DNA from: Agrobacterium tumefaciens
GTDB taxonomy: Bacteria > Pseudomonadota > Alphaproteobacteria > Rhizobiales > Rhizobiaceae
DNA length: 64,000 bases
Assembly: GCF_000834635.1 (NCBI RefSeq)
Contig: NZ_JXQV01000006.1
Coordinates: 250,501 to 314,500, forward strand
Direction: 5' to 3'
Below, one piece after another: positions 26,930 through 36,289 of this stretch. How positions within the stretch are numbered: the first letter of the stretch is position 1; every line of letters starts with the position of its first letter. The notes under the pieces were generated by a model. It ran no database searches. It was not told where the DNA came from and worked only from the letters and a program-made list of their open reading frames with translations. A program made the translations under genes and the position numbers.

Positions 26930-27220
26930 CTGCAGGCCAAATTCGACGGCGTGGACGTATTCCGAGCCAAGCGGCTGAACGTGCTAAAGGACGAGACCGC
27001 TTAGCTGAAGCGGTTTCTGGGGGTGACATCCTCGATAATGCCGCTTTGAAAACATTTTAGGAAAGAAGTGGTTACGCCCGCAGCAGGGCGGAAAGCTGTC
27101 GCTGGTTTGATGGATCGCCACCGAATGGGCGAACGTCGGGCTGGTAAAACCATGGGTGTTCGCCGCCCCGGCTCTCATCGCCGCCGGATGTCACTCCAGC
27201 GGCAGGTCTTCGCCAACCCG
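26930..27220 (+). mobile_element. Decayed IS3-family transposase fragment (OrfA end / OrfB start)
   Basis: Three frames in order give pieces of an IS3-type transposase. The first reads GVDVFRAKRLNVLKDETA, then a TAG in place of a lysine codon (27002-27004), then LKRFLG, like the OrfA leucine-zipper end. After a frameshift comes LDNAALK (about 27030-27050). After another comes VTPAAGRKAVAGLMDRHRMG with ERRAGKTMGV, like the OrfB start. No terminal repeats or intact frame remain, so it cannot move. It separates the immunity-like gene from the adhesin operon and marks this as accessory DNA. Confidence 0.7.
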
Positions 27221-27265
27221 CTGGGATGATGATACGCCCGGCGGGTCGGTGTGCTGTTTATTGCT

Positions 27266-27898
27266 TCAGTCCTTCTTGGCAAGCGCGTCAATCGCCTGCT
27301 CAAACCCGGACCAGGATACGGGAATACCAAGCACCTTGCCGCTTGCATCGACAAAGCGAAGCTGGCCAGCCTCTTCCTTGCGGAAAATGGCGAGTGTTGC
27401 GGCGTCCGGCTTAGCTGTCGCGACACAGGCGCCGGCACTGCATTTGTGCCAGGCAAGCGTCAGCATGCTCTTTGCCTCTGCATCCGACTTGCCGTTGCCG
27501 AATATCTGAACGGCACCGGGAATGGCAATGTTGACCGGCAAAAGCGCGGTTAAGGTGAAGTCCTTGTCATTGGGCAATCGGCCCAAAGCTATCTGTGCGA
27601 TAGGCTGTGCTTGGCCCTGAAGCTGAACGGATTGAATGATTTCACAGCTTTGTGCGGCGGGACGGGCCGTTTTGCCTTCGGTACCTTGAGAGGGCGGCAA
27701 CTGCATGCAACGCAATGTCCAGGAACCGTAAAGTGCGGTGGTAACGGTCGGCTCAGACGCGATGATAGGCTTGGGAGCATCTCCCTTCGCTGCGGCTGGC
27801 GCGGTTTTCGAAGCGTCCTGCGCAGCGACGGGGGAACAAATGGCGAGCGCTGCGCTCAGGACGGCAGCGGCGAATGGGAGGGAAATTGTGGTACGCAT
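27266..27898 (-). CDS. Invasion-associated locus B (IalB) family protein
   Basis: A 210-residue exported protein with a signal peptide (FAAAVLSAALAICSPVAAQ) and a spacer rich in Ala, Lys and Pro. An IalB-like domain follows: YGSWTLRCMQLPP, QSCEIIQSVQ, LLPVNIAIPGAVQIFG and the pair HKCSAGACVA. The four mature cysteines suggest two disulfides. IalB proteins are periplasmic or outer-membrane proteins, first known from Bartonella invasion and widespread in Rhizobiales. It lies 85 bp after the TpsB gene on the same strand and may be the third gene of the adhesin operon. Its role there is unknown. Confidence 0.85.
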   Translation of the reverse strand: MRTTISLPFAAAVLSAALAICSPVAAQDASKTAPAAAKGDAPKPIIASEPTVTTALYGSWTLRCMQLPPSQGTEGKTARPAAQSCEIIQSVQLQGQAQPIAQIALGRLPNDKDFTLTALLPVNIAIPGAVQIFGNGKSDAEAKSMLTLAWHKCSAGACVATAKPDAATLAIFRKEEAGQLRFVDASGKVLGIPVSWSGFEQAIDALAKKD

Positions 27899-27983
27899 AA
27901 ATTTCTCGAATTACTTTGCTTTTAAGACTATGCACGGCCTGCTAGCAGGAGCGGCCGCGCAAATGACGTAAGATGATGCCGGT

Positions 27984-29720
27984 TCAGAATGTTGCGTTAA
28001 AGCGCAGATTGAAACGGTTCTCTGCTTCAAGCCCCGTGGCTGTCCCATGGGCATATTCCAGCGTCAGAGTGGTGGAATGAGGCGTCGCCTGTTCTGAAAG
28101 GCCGACACGAAGTCCAGCACCGAAACTCGTTGCACGGGTGATGGCATCTTCGACAGCGCTTGGCTTCTCAAGCTTGGTCAATCCAGCCGCACCAAAAATA
28201 TAGGGTGCCACCGCCCCGCCAAATGGAGGCGTCATGCCGAGCACGATGGGAAAGCTGACCTCCGCGCGTGTCGCCACACCGCCATCGCCCTGGAGCTTGC
28301 CACCGTCAAAGGCCGACAACCAGTCGAAACCGGCAATACCGAATTGCTCTGATGATGCAAGGGAGTCACCAAATGAGGTTTGTGCCTTTCCTGCGATCGT
28401 CAGGTGGGCGCGCTCGTTCAGCATGGACTGGCCATAGTTGACGGCGAGTTCCAACTTCGAAAAGTCCGGCTCCGCGCCATCGCGTGAAAGGGGAAGTGCC
28501 GATGTGGCTGAACGTGCGCCAAATGAATCGACGCCAAAGGATGCGCTGAGGTTGCCGCCAACTGAAGCACCCCAGGGGAGAATGACGTCAGCCGTTTGAG
28601 ACAGGCGGAAAACGCGCAGTTGATCTTCGGTGAAGGGTGTGGAGGTACCAGCCAGATCCAGCTTCTGTCGCTCTCGCAAAACATCATAGGCGATGACGGA
28701 GCTCGTATTGAAATCACGCGAACGAACCCAGCTATAGCCTAGCTTGGTTGATAGCCGCTCATAGTGATCTTCCATCGTGTAGGCGAAATCGGACGTGGGA
28801 TTGGTGCGGCTGTCAACGCCTTCCATGTTCAGCCATGCGCCGTCCATACCCAGAGGCAGGGTAAAGCCTGCGACGATCTGACGGTTGCGCGGATCATCTG
28901 AAGCAATGCTGTTGTTGAAGCCGGGATAGCCGGTCATGCGGAGATAACCAACCTCACCAAGGCCGAGCATGCTGTTGAAGTCTACCCCCAGCCCCATGGC
29001 GAAGGTGCCAAGATTACGGCCGAGACTGTCGTCGAACGTTACCGTCGACGTCATGGCATCATAACGGCCATCAATGACAATGATGGTGCTGCCCGGCTTG
29101 GAGCCAGCCTTGAGGGTCGACTTGAGCATGACGCCGGGCATGTCTCCTGCAAGCAGGAGCTTTCGCTCGACGTCAGCCTTTGTCAGGCCTGACTTGCCGA
29201 CCAGCGGTGAGAGCATTGTCTCGATACGGCTGCGGACGACCGGCGACAGAGCTGAAGCATCGATTGCCTCGACCTGACCGTCCGTTACGACGAGGCGCAA
29301 AGGCATGCCGTTCTTGATTGTTTGCGGTGGCAGGCTGACGCGAACAAGAATGAAGCCAGCCTTTGCGTAGATTTCCTCCAACTGTCGCGCGGCGGCGAAC
29401 AGATCGGCACCGGTGACCTGCTTGCCTTTCAGCGAAGCTTCCACCCGTGCGGTCTCTGCAGCAAGCTCTGGTCGCGCCCCCTGTACCGAAAGGCCAGAGG
29501 GTGTAACGCGTAGTTTTTCCGCACCCTTTGGCGCTTCCTGAGCGGTGGAGCCTTCCAGCGAGAGGCCACCGTCCACGGGGCGCACCGCTGGTGGTGCGTA
29601 AGTTGGTGAAACCAACTGTCCGGCCGTTTGAGCTTGCGCGATGCCTGCCGGGGCCATAGCCGCAGCCGCAAATACTACCGAGCCAACTCCAGCCAACAAT
29701 ATCGACTTTAATTCATTCAT
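27984..29720 (-). CDS. Two-partner secretion outer-membrane transporter (TpsB, ShlB/FhaC/HecB family)
   Basis: A 578-residue Omp85-type protein that exports the adjacent adhesin across the outer membrane. It has a signal peptide (ending near GIAQAQ), a plug/linker region, POTRA-type domains (about residues 80-230, with GFILVRVSLPPQTIKNG and LRLVVTDGQVEAID) and a C-terminal 16-strand barrel ending in the typical final phenylalanine (FNLRFNATF). The conserved barrel loop is around GYPGFNNS. It starts 16 bp after the adhesin stop, so tpsA and tpsB are co-transcribed. The order is A then B, as in HMW-type loci. Confidence 0.9.
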   Translation of the reverse strand: MNELKSILLAGVGSVVFAAAAMAPAGIAQAQTAGQLVSPTYAPPAVRPVDGGLSLEGSTAQEAPKGAEKLRVTPSGLSVQGARPELAAETARVEASLKGKQVTGADLFAAARQLEEIYAKAGFILVRVSLPPQTIKNGMPLRLVVTDGQVEAIDASALSPVVRSRIETMLSPLVGKSGLTKADVERKLLLAGDMPGVMLKSTLKAGSKPGSTIIVIDGRYDAMTSTVTFDDSLGRNLGTFAMGLGVDFNSMLGLGEVGYLRMTGYPGFNNSIASDDPRNRQIVAGFTLPLGMDGAWLNMEGVDSRTNPTSDFAYTMEDHYERLSTKLGYSWVRSRDFNTSSVIAYDVLRERQKLDLAGTSTPFTEDQLRVFRLSQTADVILPWGASVGGNLSASFGVDSFGARSATSALPLSRDGAEPDFSKLELAVNYGQSMLNERAHLTIAGKAQTSFGDSLASSEQFGIAGFDWLSAFDGGKLQGDGGVATRAEVSFPIVLGMTPPFGGAVAPYIFGAAGLTKLEKPSAVEDAITRATSFGAGLRVGLSEQATPHSTTLTLEYAHGTATGLEAENRFNLRFNATF

Positions 29721-29736
29721 GATTGCTTACCGTAAT

Positions 29737-32700
29737 TTAGTTAGCTGAGCAGGAGACGGAGAAATTTGGTCCGAGCGAGCAGACTGCCCCGCTCATCTTC
29801 GGGCTTTCGATCGTCATGCTTGTCGCTACTGCCTGTTGGATTCTGGCCTGGATGTCCGTGTTAAAGGATACGCGCTGCGGCGAAATCGATGCGACGGTTG
29901 TCACCTGTACCGGGTTAAATCCACCGGACGGAGATGACGTAAAGACCGGATTAGGCAGAGACGGAATTGTTGTCGGCGTTGGTAGGGTGATGACGTTTCC
30001 GCCACCTGTGTTGCCACTGCTTGCTGCGGTCACGGTCATTCGACCGGCCTGATAGCGCACGTTATAATTTCCGCTAGCAGAATCCGAAAGAGTGCCGCCC
30101 TCGACAAAGGTAGAATATTGCGATCCGGCTGGCGACGAGCCTCTTGCATTGGTGTAGGCCGTCACGTTGCTGAGGAGGCTGTTGCCGTGATTGCCTTTCC
30201 AGCCTGCAACACTATAGCCGATTGTCGGGACTGTCGTACCTGCAGTCATCGAAGCGTCATCTGCGGTGATTGTCAGCGCAGCCTGTGTGACGGAGAAGCT
30301 GCCATTGGCATAAGCGAGGGTGTAATTGCCCGTCGCTTGGCCTGACAGGGTTCCGCCGGATGCAGCGGTTTGATATGTGCTACCAACATTGGAAGACGTG
30401 TTTGCATCGGTCGAGACGGTAACGTTGGAAAGAAGACTATCCGTTTGCCCGTTCTTCCAGCCCGATACGCTGTAGCCGAGGTTCGACGCAGCGTCACCAT
30501 AGACCATGGTACCGTTAGCGGCGGTCACTGTGAGCTGTGCCTTGTTGACCGTGAGCATTCCGGTAACGGGGGTCAGATTGAGGAAATACCCCTGAGCGTT
30601 CGACGCAAGAGCCGCACCGGTTCCGTTGAGTTGGTACTCGTAGCTACCGACATTGCTGTTGGCATCGGCGGCAGTGTTGGCCCAGTTCAGAGTTGGCGCT
30701 GTCGTAAGCAGCGTGTCCAGGGTATGGCCCGACCGTAATGCGCCTGCTGTGAGGGCCCATCCGCCGAAAGCAGGATTGGCGTCGCCATAGGTCCGGCTGA
30801 CGTTGCCACCAGCGAGGGCGAGGCGGGCGGCGTCTGCGGTATCCAGCACGCCAATGCGGGTCGTCACACCACCTTCAGCGAAGGTGATTTTGTTGCCGGC
30901 GGTGCCCGCAGAGATGGAGGATGTGCTTTCCTGTTTCCAGTCGATCTTGCCGCCGTGGCCGGTGGCCAACGTGACATCTGCCCCGTTGATTTTCAGTGCG
31001 CCGTCATAGGCCTGATTACCCGCCGTACTGATGTTACCGGTGAGCGCGATCGCGGTGCCTGTGGTCAGCCCTAGATTGGCAAGATTCACGGCTCCAGCGG
31101 TGATATTGCCGAGGCTTAGATTACCGCTTGCATTCTCTGTGCGTCCATCACCTGTTCCGATGGTTCCCGTGAATGTGCCAGCTACGTTGAGAGTGCCGCC
31201 CGACGTGTCGATCGCCGCCGCGCCCGTTTCACGGTCTGCCGCGATGACGCCGTCACTCTGAGGCGCATTGGCCAGCAGGGTAAGGTTTCCGCCCACAGTA
31301 ATTTCATTCGATATAATGATGGAGCGGCCAGCGGACAGGCTGAGCGAGCCCATGCCAAGCGAAATGATAGGACTCAGGATCGAAATGTCGTTCGAGGCCT
31401 GGAGGGAAAGGTTTGTACCCGAATCGAGAATGGAGGTTAGCGCACCAGTGGAGAGCGTTAGCGTTTGGCCGGGAAGCCTTTGGTAGGTGAGTCCGCCATT
31501 TGCGGCGTTGATATCTGTGAGGCCAGCATAAACATGAGTAATGTCATTGACGGTTCTGCCAATGAAGATGCCGGCAGAGGAATTTTCCTCATCGTAAGAC
31601 AATTGGTCACCCATTGACTGTCCGACCAGTGAGTTGCTGGCTCCCACGAAATCAGAAGTGCTCATTGAGCCGTTGCCCCATGTCAGTGCACCGACATCGG
31701 CCGTCGCTCCATTGTCCCAAGTGTTGCTACTTACCACGTAGTTGCCATTGCTGAGGGCATAGACCCCGCTACCCCCGACAGCATCATTGCTCCTTGAACC
31801 GATCAGGGAGTTGGATTCTGACACGGCTCCCTTGGTGCCGATTAGGCCATTGCCCCATGTCACTGCGCCGACTTTGGTGACCGAACCGTTGCCCCAATTG
31901 GAGCTTCTGACCACATAATTGCCATTGGTGAGTGCGATGGCTCCGCCAATCCCCACATTATCATTGGCTTTGGTGCCGACCAAGGAGTTAGTCTCGGACA
32001 CGAAACCAGAGATGCCGGTTGTGCCATTGCCCCATGTCACGGCACCGGCATCTGTTATCGAATTATTGTCCCAACTCCTGCTGCTGACCACATAATTGCC
32101 ATTGGTCAGCGCGGTGATGCCGCTAGCCCCCACCTGATCATTTTGCGTGGTGCCGACCAGAGAGTTATTCGCGGAAATGGAACCAGAGATGCCGGTTGTG
32201 CCGTCACCCCATGTCACGGCGCCGACATTGGCTGTTGAATCATTGTCCCAAAGGGTACTACGCACGACATAATTGCCATTGGTCAGTGCATAGACGGAGC
32301 CATTCCCCACCTGATCATTTTGCGTGGTGCCGACGAGGGAGTTGCTCGCTGACACATTGCCAACGGTGCCGGTTGTGCCGTTGCCCCATGTCACGGCACC
32401 GGCATTCACGACCGAACCATTATCCCAACTTGAACTGCTTACAACATAGTTGCCATTGGCGAGCACGGTGACGCCGTAACTTCCCACCTGATCATTTTGC
32501 GTGGTGCCGACGAGGGAGTTGCTCGCTGACACATTGCCAACGGTGCCGGTTGTGCCGTTACCCCACGTCACGGCACCGGCATCCACGACCGAACCATTGT
32601 CCCAATTGCTGTTGCGCACGACATAATTGCCATTGGTGAGCACGCTGACGCCGCTACCCCCCACCTGATCATTTTGCGTGGTGCCGACGAGAGAGTTGTT

Positions 32701-35241
32701 CTCTGACACGGCACCGACGGTGCCACCGTTGCCGTTGCCCCATGTGACAGCACCAGCATCCGTGACCGAACCATTGTCCCAAGACCTACTCATCACCACA
32801 TAATTGCCATTGGAGAGCCCGACGATACGACCATTGCCCACCACATCATCTTGCTTGGTGCCAACCAGAGAGTTGCTCGCTGACACATTGCCAACGGTGC
32901 CGGTTGTGCCGTTGCCCCATGTCACGGCACCGGCATTGGTGGTCGAACCATTATCCCAACTTATACTGCCTACCACATAGTTGCCATTGGCGAGCGCGGT
33001 GACACCGTCAGTTCCCACACGATCACCTTGCGTGCTGCCGACCAGAGAGTTATTCTCGGACACGAAACCAGAGATGCCGGTTGTGCCGTTACCCCATGTC
33101 ACGGCACCGACATCGATGGCCGAACCATTATCCCAACTTGAACTGGCCACCACATAGTTGCCATTGGTCAGTGCGGTGATTCCGTACTCTCCGACCCGGT
33201 CTTCTGCTTTTGACCCGTAAAGTGCCGAGATAAGCGCGCCTGTGATGCCGTTGTAGAGATAGACCGCGCCCACATCGGTGGCGCTCAAATCTGCGTAGTA
33301 AGACGAGATCACCACGTTTCCGGTGGAAAGTGAGACGGTTTCTTCCCCGAAACTATTTCCGGCGGAAGGGTTTGGATCAATGAATTCGTATTGCGCAAGG
33401 GCGCCGGTGGCATCGTTGATGACGATATTCTTCAGGTCGAGCAGAACAGTGCCCTTCGCGCCATTTCTGGCAGAGGCGCTTGCTGTTCCTGCCATGGTCA
33501 GCAAGCCTTTGGACGAGATTTCAATGAGGCCGCCATTGCCGGAAAGCGATCCTCCATTGGCGCTGGCTGTTCCATAAAATGTCGTGGCATTATCGGACCA
33601 CAGGATAATGCGACCGCCAGAACCGCTCTGGGTTGCATCCGCCTTGATGACTGTGGCCGGTGAGATGTCCAGCGTGGCGGCATGGGCCAGCGTACCGCCG
33701 CCCTGGTAATCTCCTCCAACGCGGATCTGCCCGCCACCCGCCGTACCCGTTGCATCAAGATGCGCGGCGACGAGGTCCATGTCGGCACCTGTGAGTGTCA
33801 GCGTTCCGCCGACGCCCTGTGAGGCCTTTGCCGTAAGCGTGCCGGATGTGAAAAGACGCCCGGATTGGATGGAAACGCCACCGCCGCCTGTGGTTCCATC
33901 TGCCCGAATCAATCCTGCGGTCGTTTCGATGTAATTGTCACGAGCAACGATATCGACCGAGCCGCCCGCTCCACCAAGTCCGGAAACATCCATGAGACCG
34001 GCATTGACAAGGCTGTTGGCGCCAAGCGTGACGCTGCCTCCTGCGGTGCCAGTCGCGACGATCTGTCCTGTGTTATGCAGCACGTCTGCATCAACCTGGA
34101 CAGAGCCACCTGTGCCGCTTTGCGTCGCATTTGCCTTGATGGCGCTTGCTGAACCAACGCTGACGGTTTTTGCGCGTTGTGTGGCGCCCGAAGCATGTGA
34201 GCCACCGCTGATCTTCACGCTGCCGCCACCCTTGGCACCGGAAGCATCCAGCTTTGCACCATTCAGTGCAACAGATGTGCCGGTGACCGTGATCTTTCCG
34301 CCCTTGCCTGTGGATGATTTTGCCGAGGCATTGCCTGAGACAGTGACCTCGCCACCTTCACCGCCGCCAATGACGATCTCGCCATCGCTGCCGGAAATGC
34401 TATCGGCTTCGACTGAGCCGGAAAGGTTGACTGCATGACGGGCGGCGTTGCGGGCGGTGGCGGCGCGCATCACCACGGTGCCACCCTCCGCTGAGATGGT
34501 GCCTTTGTTTTCGATCAGCGCGCCATTGCCTTCTGCACTGTTGCTGGTTGGGACCGCGACCTGCAAAAAGCCGTCACCAGACAGATCAAGCGTCGCCTGT
34601 TCGCCGGAGCCGAGGCCGGCCTTGCCGACGGGAACAGCGATCAAGCCATCATTCTTTACCGTGCCACCGATCAGCGCGGCGTAACCGCCGCGACCCACAG
34701 TGACAACACCTTCATTGGAGACGCCAGCCGAGGAGCCATCGCCAGAAAACCTGTATTGGCCCTGAAGGAAGTCATCATTTGAAATGTCCAGCGTGGATGC
34801 GACAAATCCACCTGTCACATTGACCGTGCCAGTTGGGGTAATGGCAATGCCGTTCGGGTTGATGATGTAGACCTGACCGTTGCCGGTGAGCGAGCCTGCG
34901 ATGCTGGACGTCGCGCTGCCGGTGACCCTGTTGAGAATGGCAGACGACGAATTTGGTTGTACGAAATTGACGCTGTTGCCCTGCCCAACGGAAAAGCCGT
35001 TCCAGTTGACAATGGCTTTGCTGGAGCCCTGCGTAACCGTCATGCCAGAACCCGACGTGCCGATGGAAACCTGGCCCGACACGACCTGTCCGCCCGTCGG
35101 CAGCAGATCATTCGCAAGCGCCACACCACCAGCCAAAGGTTGTGCAATCAGCGCTGTCGAAGCGAAAAGAGCAATGGGAAGGCGTGCGTCGACAACCGGG
35201 AGCTGCGAGGCAATGCGAAGGCGAAATTCGTTCAAAAGCAT
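29737..35241 (-). CDS. Very large two-partner secretion adhesin (filamentous haemagglutinin family, TpsA)
   Basis: A 1834-residue secreted exoprotein. After the signal region (to GGVALAND) comes the TPS domain needed for export, with INPNGIAITPTGTVNVTGGF. A beta-helical stretch rich in Gly/Ser/Thr follows. From about residue 688 to 1218 there are nine tandem 59-residue repeats of the form NGNYVV-x-SWDNG-x-GAVTWGNGTTG-x-SLVGT-x-DQVG. Next come more beta-helix and three MBG-like domains (about 1440-1750; ANGTMVYGDAASNLGYSVSG). The last 14 residues hold a cysteine pair (C1821 and C1831). No CdiA toxin end is seen. It is probably a surface adhesin for attachment or biofilm. An AT-rich 796-bp region precedes it. 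Confidence 0.92.
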   Translation of the reverse strand: MLLNEFRLRIASQLPVVDARLPIALFASTALIAQPLAGGVALANDLLPTGGQVVSGQVSIGTSGSGMTVTQGSSKAIVNWNGFSVGQGNSVNFVQPNSSSAILNRVTGSATSSIAGSLTGNGQVYIINPNGIAITPTGTVNVTGGFVASTLDISNDDFLQGQYRFSGDGSSAGVSNEGVVTVGRGGYAALIGGTVKNDGLIAVPVGKAGLGSGEQATLDLSGDGFLQVAVPTSNSAEGNGALIENKGTISAEGGTVVMRAATARNAARHAVNLSGSVEADSISGSDGEIVIGGGEGGEVTVSGNASAKSSTGKGGKITVTGTSVALNGAKLDASGAKGGGSVKISGGSHASGATQRAKTVSVGSASAIKANATQSGTGGSVQVDADVLHNTGQIVATGTAGGSVTLGANSLVNAGLMDVSGLGGAGGSVDIVARDNYIETTAGLIRADGTTGGGGVSIQSGRLFTSGTLTAKASQGVGGTLTLTGADMDLVAAHLDATGTAGGGQIRVGGDYQGGGTLAHAATLDISPATVIKADATQSGSGGRIILWSDNATTFYGTASANGGSLSGNGGLIEISSKGLLTMAGTASASARNGAKGTVLLDLKNIVINDATGALAQYEFIDPNPSAGNSFGEETVSLSTGNVVISSYYADLSATDVGAVYLYNGITGALISALYGSKAEDRVGEYGITALTNGNYVVASSSWDNGSAIDVGAVTWGNGTTGISGFVSENNSLVGSTQGDRVGTDGVTALANGNYVVGSISWDNGSTTNAGAVTWGNGTTGTVGNVSASNSLVGTKQDDVVGNGRIVGLSNGNYVVMSRSWDNGSVTDAGAVTWGNGNGGTVGAVSENNSLVGTTQNDQVGGSGVSVLTNGNYVVRNSNWDNGSVVDAGAVTWGNGTTGTVGNVSASNSLVGTTQNDQVGSYGVTVLANGNYVVSSSSWDNGSVVNAGAVTWGNGTTGTVGNVSASNSLVGTTQNDQVGNGSVYALTNGNYVVRSTLWDNDSTANVGAVTWGDGTTGISGSISANNSLVGTTQNDQVGASGITALTNGNYVVSSRSWDNNSITDAGAVTWGNGTTGISGFVSETNSLVGTKANDNVGIGGAIALTNGNYVVRSSNWGNGSVTKVGAVTWGNGLIGTKGAVSESNSLIGSRSNDAVGGSGVYALSNGNYVVSSNTWDNGATADVGALTWGNGSMSTSDFVGASNSLVGQSMGDQLSYDEENSSAGIFIGRTVNDITHVYAGLTDINAANGGLTYQRLPGQTLTLSTGALTSILDSGTNLSLQASNDISILSPIISLGMGSLSLSAGRSIIISNEITVGGNLTLLANAPQSDGVIAADRETGAAAIDTSGGTLNVAGTFTGTIGTGDGRTENASGNLSLGNITAGAVNLANLGLTTGTAIALTGNISTAGNQAYDGALKINGADVTLATGHGGKIDWKQESTSSISAGTAGNKITFAEGGVTTRIGVLDTADAARLALAGGNVSRTYGDANPAFGGWALTAGALRSGHTLDTLLTTAPTLNWANTAADANSNVGSYEYQLNGTGAALASNAQGYFLNLTPVTGMLTVNKAQLTVTAANGTMVYGDAASNLGYSVSGWKNGQTDSLLSNVTVSTDANTSSNVGSTYQTAASGGTLSGQATGNYTLAYANGSFSVTQAALTITADDASMTAGTTVPTIGYSVAGWKGNHGNSLLSNVTAYTNARGSSPAGSQYSTFVEGGTLSDSASGNYNVRYQAGRMTVTAASSGNTGGGNVITLPTPTTIPSLPNPVFTSSPSGGFNPVQVTTVASISPQRVSFNTDIQARIQQAVATSMTIESPKMSGAVCSLGPNFSVSCSAN
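31588..33180 (-). repeat. Nine tandem 177-bp repeats inside the adhesin gene
   Basis: Nine in-frame units of 177 bp (59 residues) each contain NGNYVV. A tenth, diverged start is visible just upstream (TGNVVISSYYADLSATDVGA). Some neighbours are nearly identical: the blocks from about 32324 and 32501 match almost base for base at an offset of exactly 177. Such arrays expand and contract by recombination, changing adhesin length in frame. Confidence 0.9.
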
Positions 35242-36037
35242 ATTTGTTCAGCCATCTTTGTCTTTAAGAGGTCTTGTCGGTATTTACTAAAGCGATTGGA
35301 AATCATCGCAATTTGATTCATCATGCACTATTGGCGCAGTCTATATAAAATAAAAAAACAAAAATATTTCTAGGCTTAACTTACGAATGCCAAAAAAAGT
35401 CGTTATTATATTCCCGAAAATAAATATAAAGCGGCGGATAATATTTTATATTTATAAAAATCAAAAATCTTAACTAGGCATTCGATTATGGACCGTTCAT
35501 GGTCTGTGAATTCGCTTGACACTGTTCGATCTACGATTGTTATTCTGATGTCAATGGTCGCGTTCTTATCCTAGTGCGGTTGCATTAAGGCAGAGCGTAA
35601 TATTCAGATTGAAGTTGTGATTTGGTGCTGATGGCAAAACCGTCAGCGGCGCTTTGGGTGATCGTTAACAGTGCTGATTACGACATGTCTTGTGAACGCA
35701 AAGGCTCATCCAGCGCATGGCTCGACCCACGGGGCTTCGATTATAATGACAATCGCCAAATGGTCTGTTTTTGTGTGAGTTGCGGCCGGGAAGGTCGCGC
35801 AGCGCCGATGTGAAAAGCGTCACTCGGCTTGATGGAGCAGAACGCATTTTATTCGACTGAACGTAAGCGTTTCCTCGATGCTTGGACGCGCTGGCCCGAT
35901 TTTGTCGGGTCTTTAAACTTGAATGATCGCATCCACCATTTCGAAATCGGAAACGGCAATCTGCGAGCACAATATTGATTTAACGACTACTAGGAAATTC
36001 GGAGCATCTAACTATTTCGATAGCTTAGATTCATTTA
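35242..36037. other. AT-rich intergenic region upstream of the adhesin (796 bp)
   Basis: No convincing gene. Bases 35330-35480 are strikingly AT-rich compared with the flanking genes, which fits horizontally acquired DNA or a silenced promoter for the adhesin. A TTGACA at 35516-35521 with a poor -10 faces right, but no gene follows it. A 63-residue frame at 35622-35813 has no ribosome site. Confidence 0.55.
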
Positions 36038-36127
36038 TGGCGGAGAGGGTGGGATTTGAACCCACGATACCCTTGCAGGTATGCCGCATTTCGAGTGCGG
36101 TGCATTCGACCACTCTGCCACCTCTCC
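36038..36127 (-). tRNA. tRNA-Ser (anticodon CGA)
   Basis: A 90-base class II tRNA on the minus strand. The acceptor stem GGAGAGG (36127-36121) pairs with CCTCTCC, followed by discriminator G and an encoded CCA (36040-36038). The anticodon arm reads CCGCA-CTCGAAA-TGCGG, giving anticodon CGA, which reads UCG serine codons. A long variable arm (TACCTGCAAGGGTA) and the T-loop GGTTCAAATCC are present. tRNA genes are common integration sites; the AT-rich adhesin island lies on its 3' side. Confidence 0.95.
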
Positions 36128-36289
36128 GCGGGCACGAACTGTGAGGTTCGTGCGGGCGTTCTCATAACCAGCAATCGGGGTGCTTGCAAGGGGTAAATGT
36201 CTGTTCGGTCTGTTGGTGGTCAAGTTTTTGTCGGTTTTGTGAAAGGTGGTCCGGTGGCCTTGCGTTGAGGGCCGCCGGGTGGGTTGGGT

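Noticed and set aside
29737-30100. A CdiA-type toxin at the C-terminus of the adhesin
   Set aside because: The end consists of MBG-like domains and a short cysteine tail; no pretoxin motif or toxin-like domain is visible.
31588-33180. Regular 177-bp repeats considered as a CRISPR or satellite array
   Set aside because: The units are in frame inside one large gene, encode a conserved 59-residue pattern and have no unique spacers.
35622-35813. A 63-residue frame downstream of a TTGACA in the AT-rich region
   Set aside because: The -10 is poor, there is no ribosome site and the protein has no recognisable pattern.
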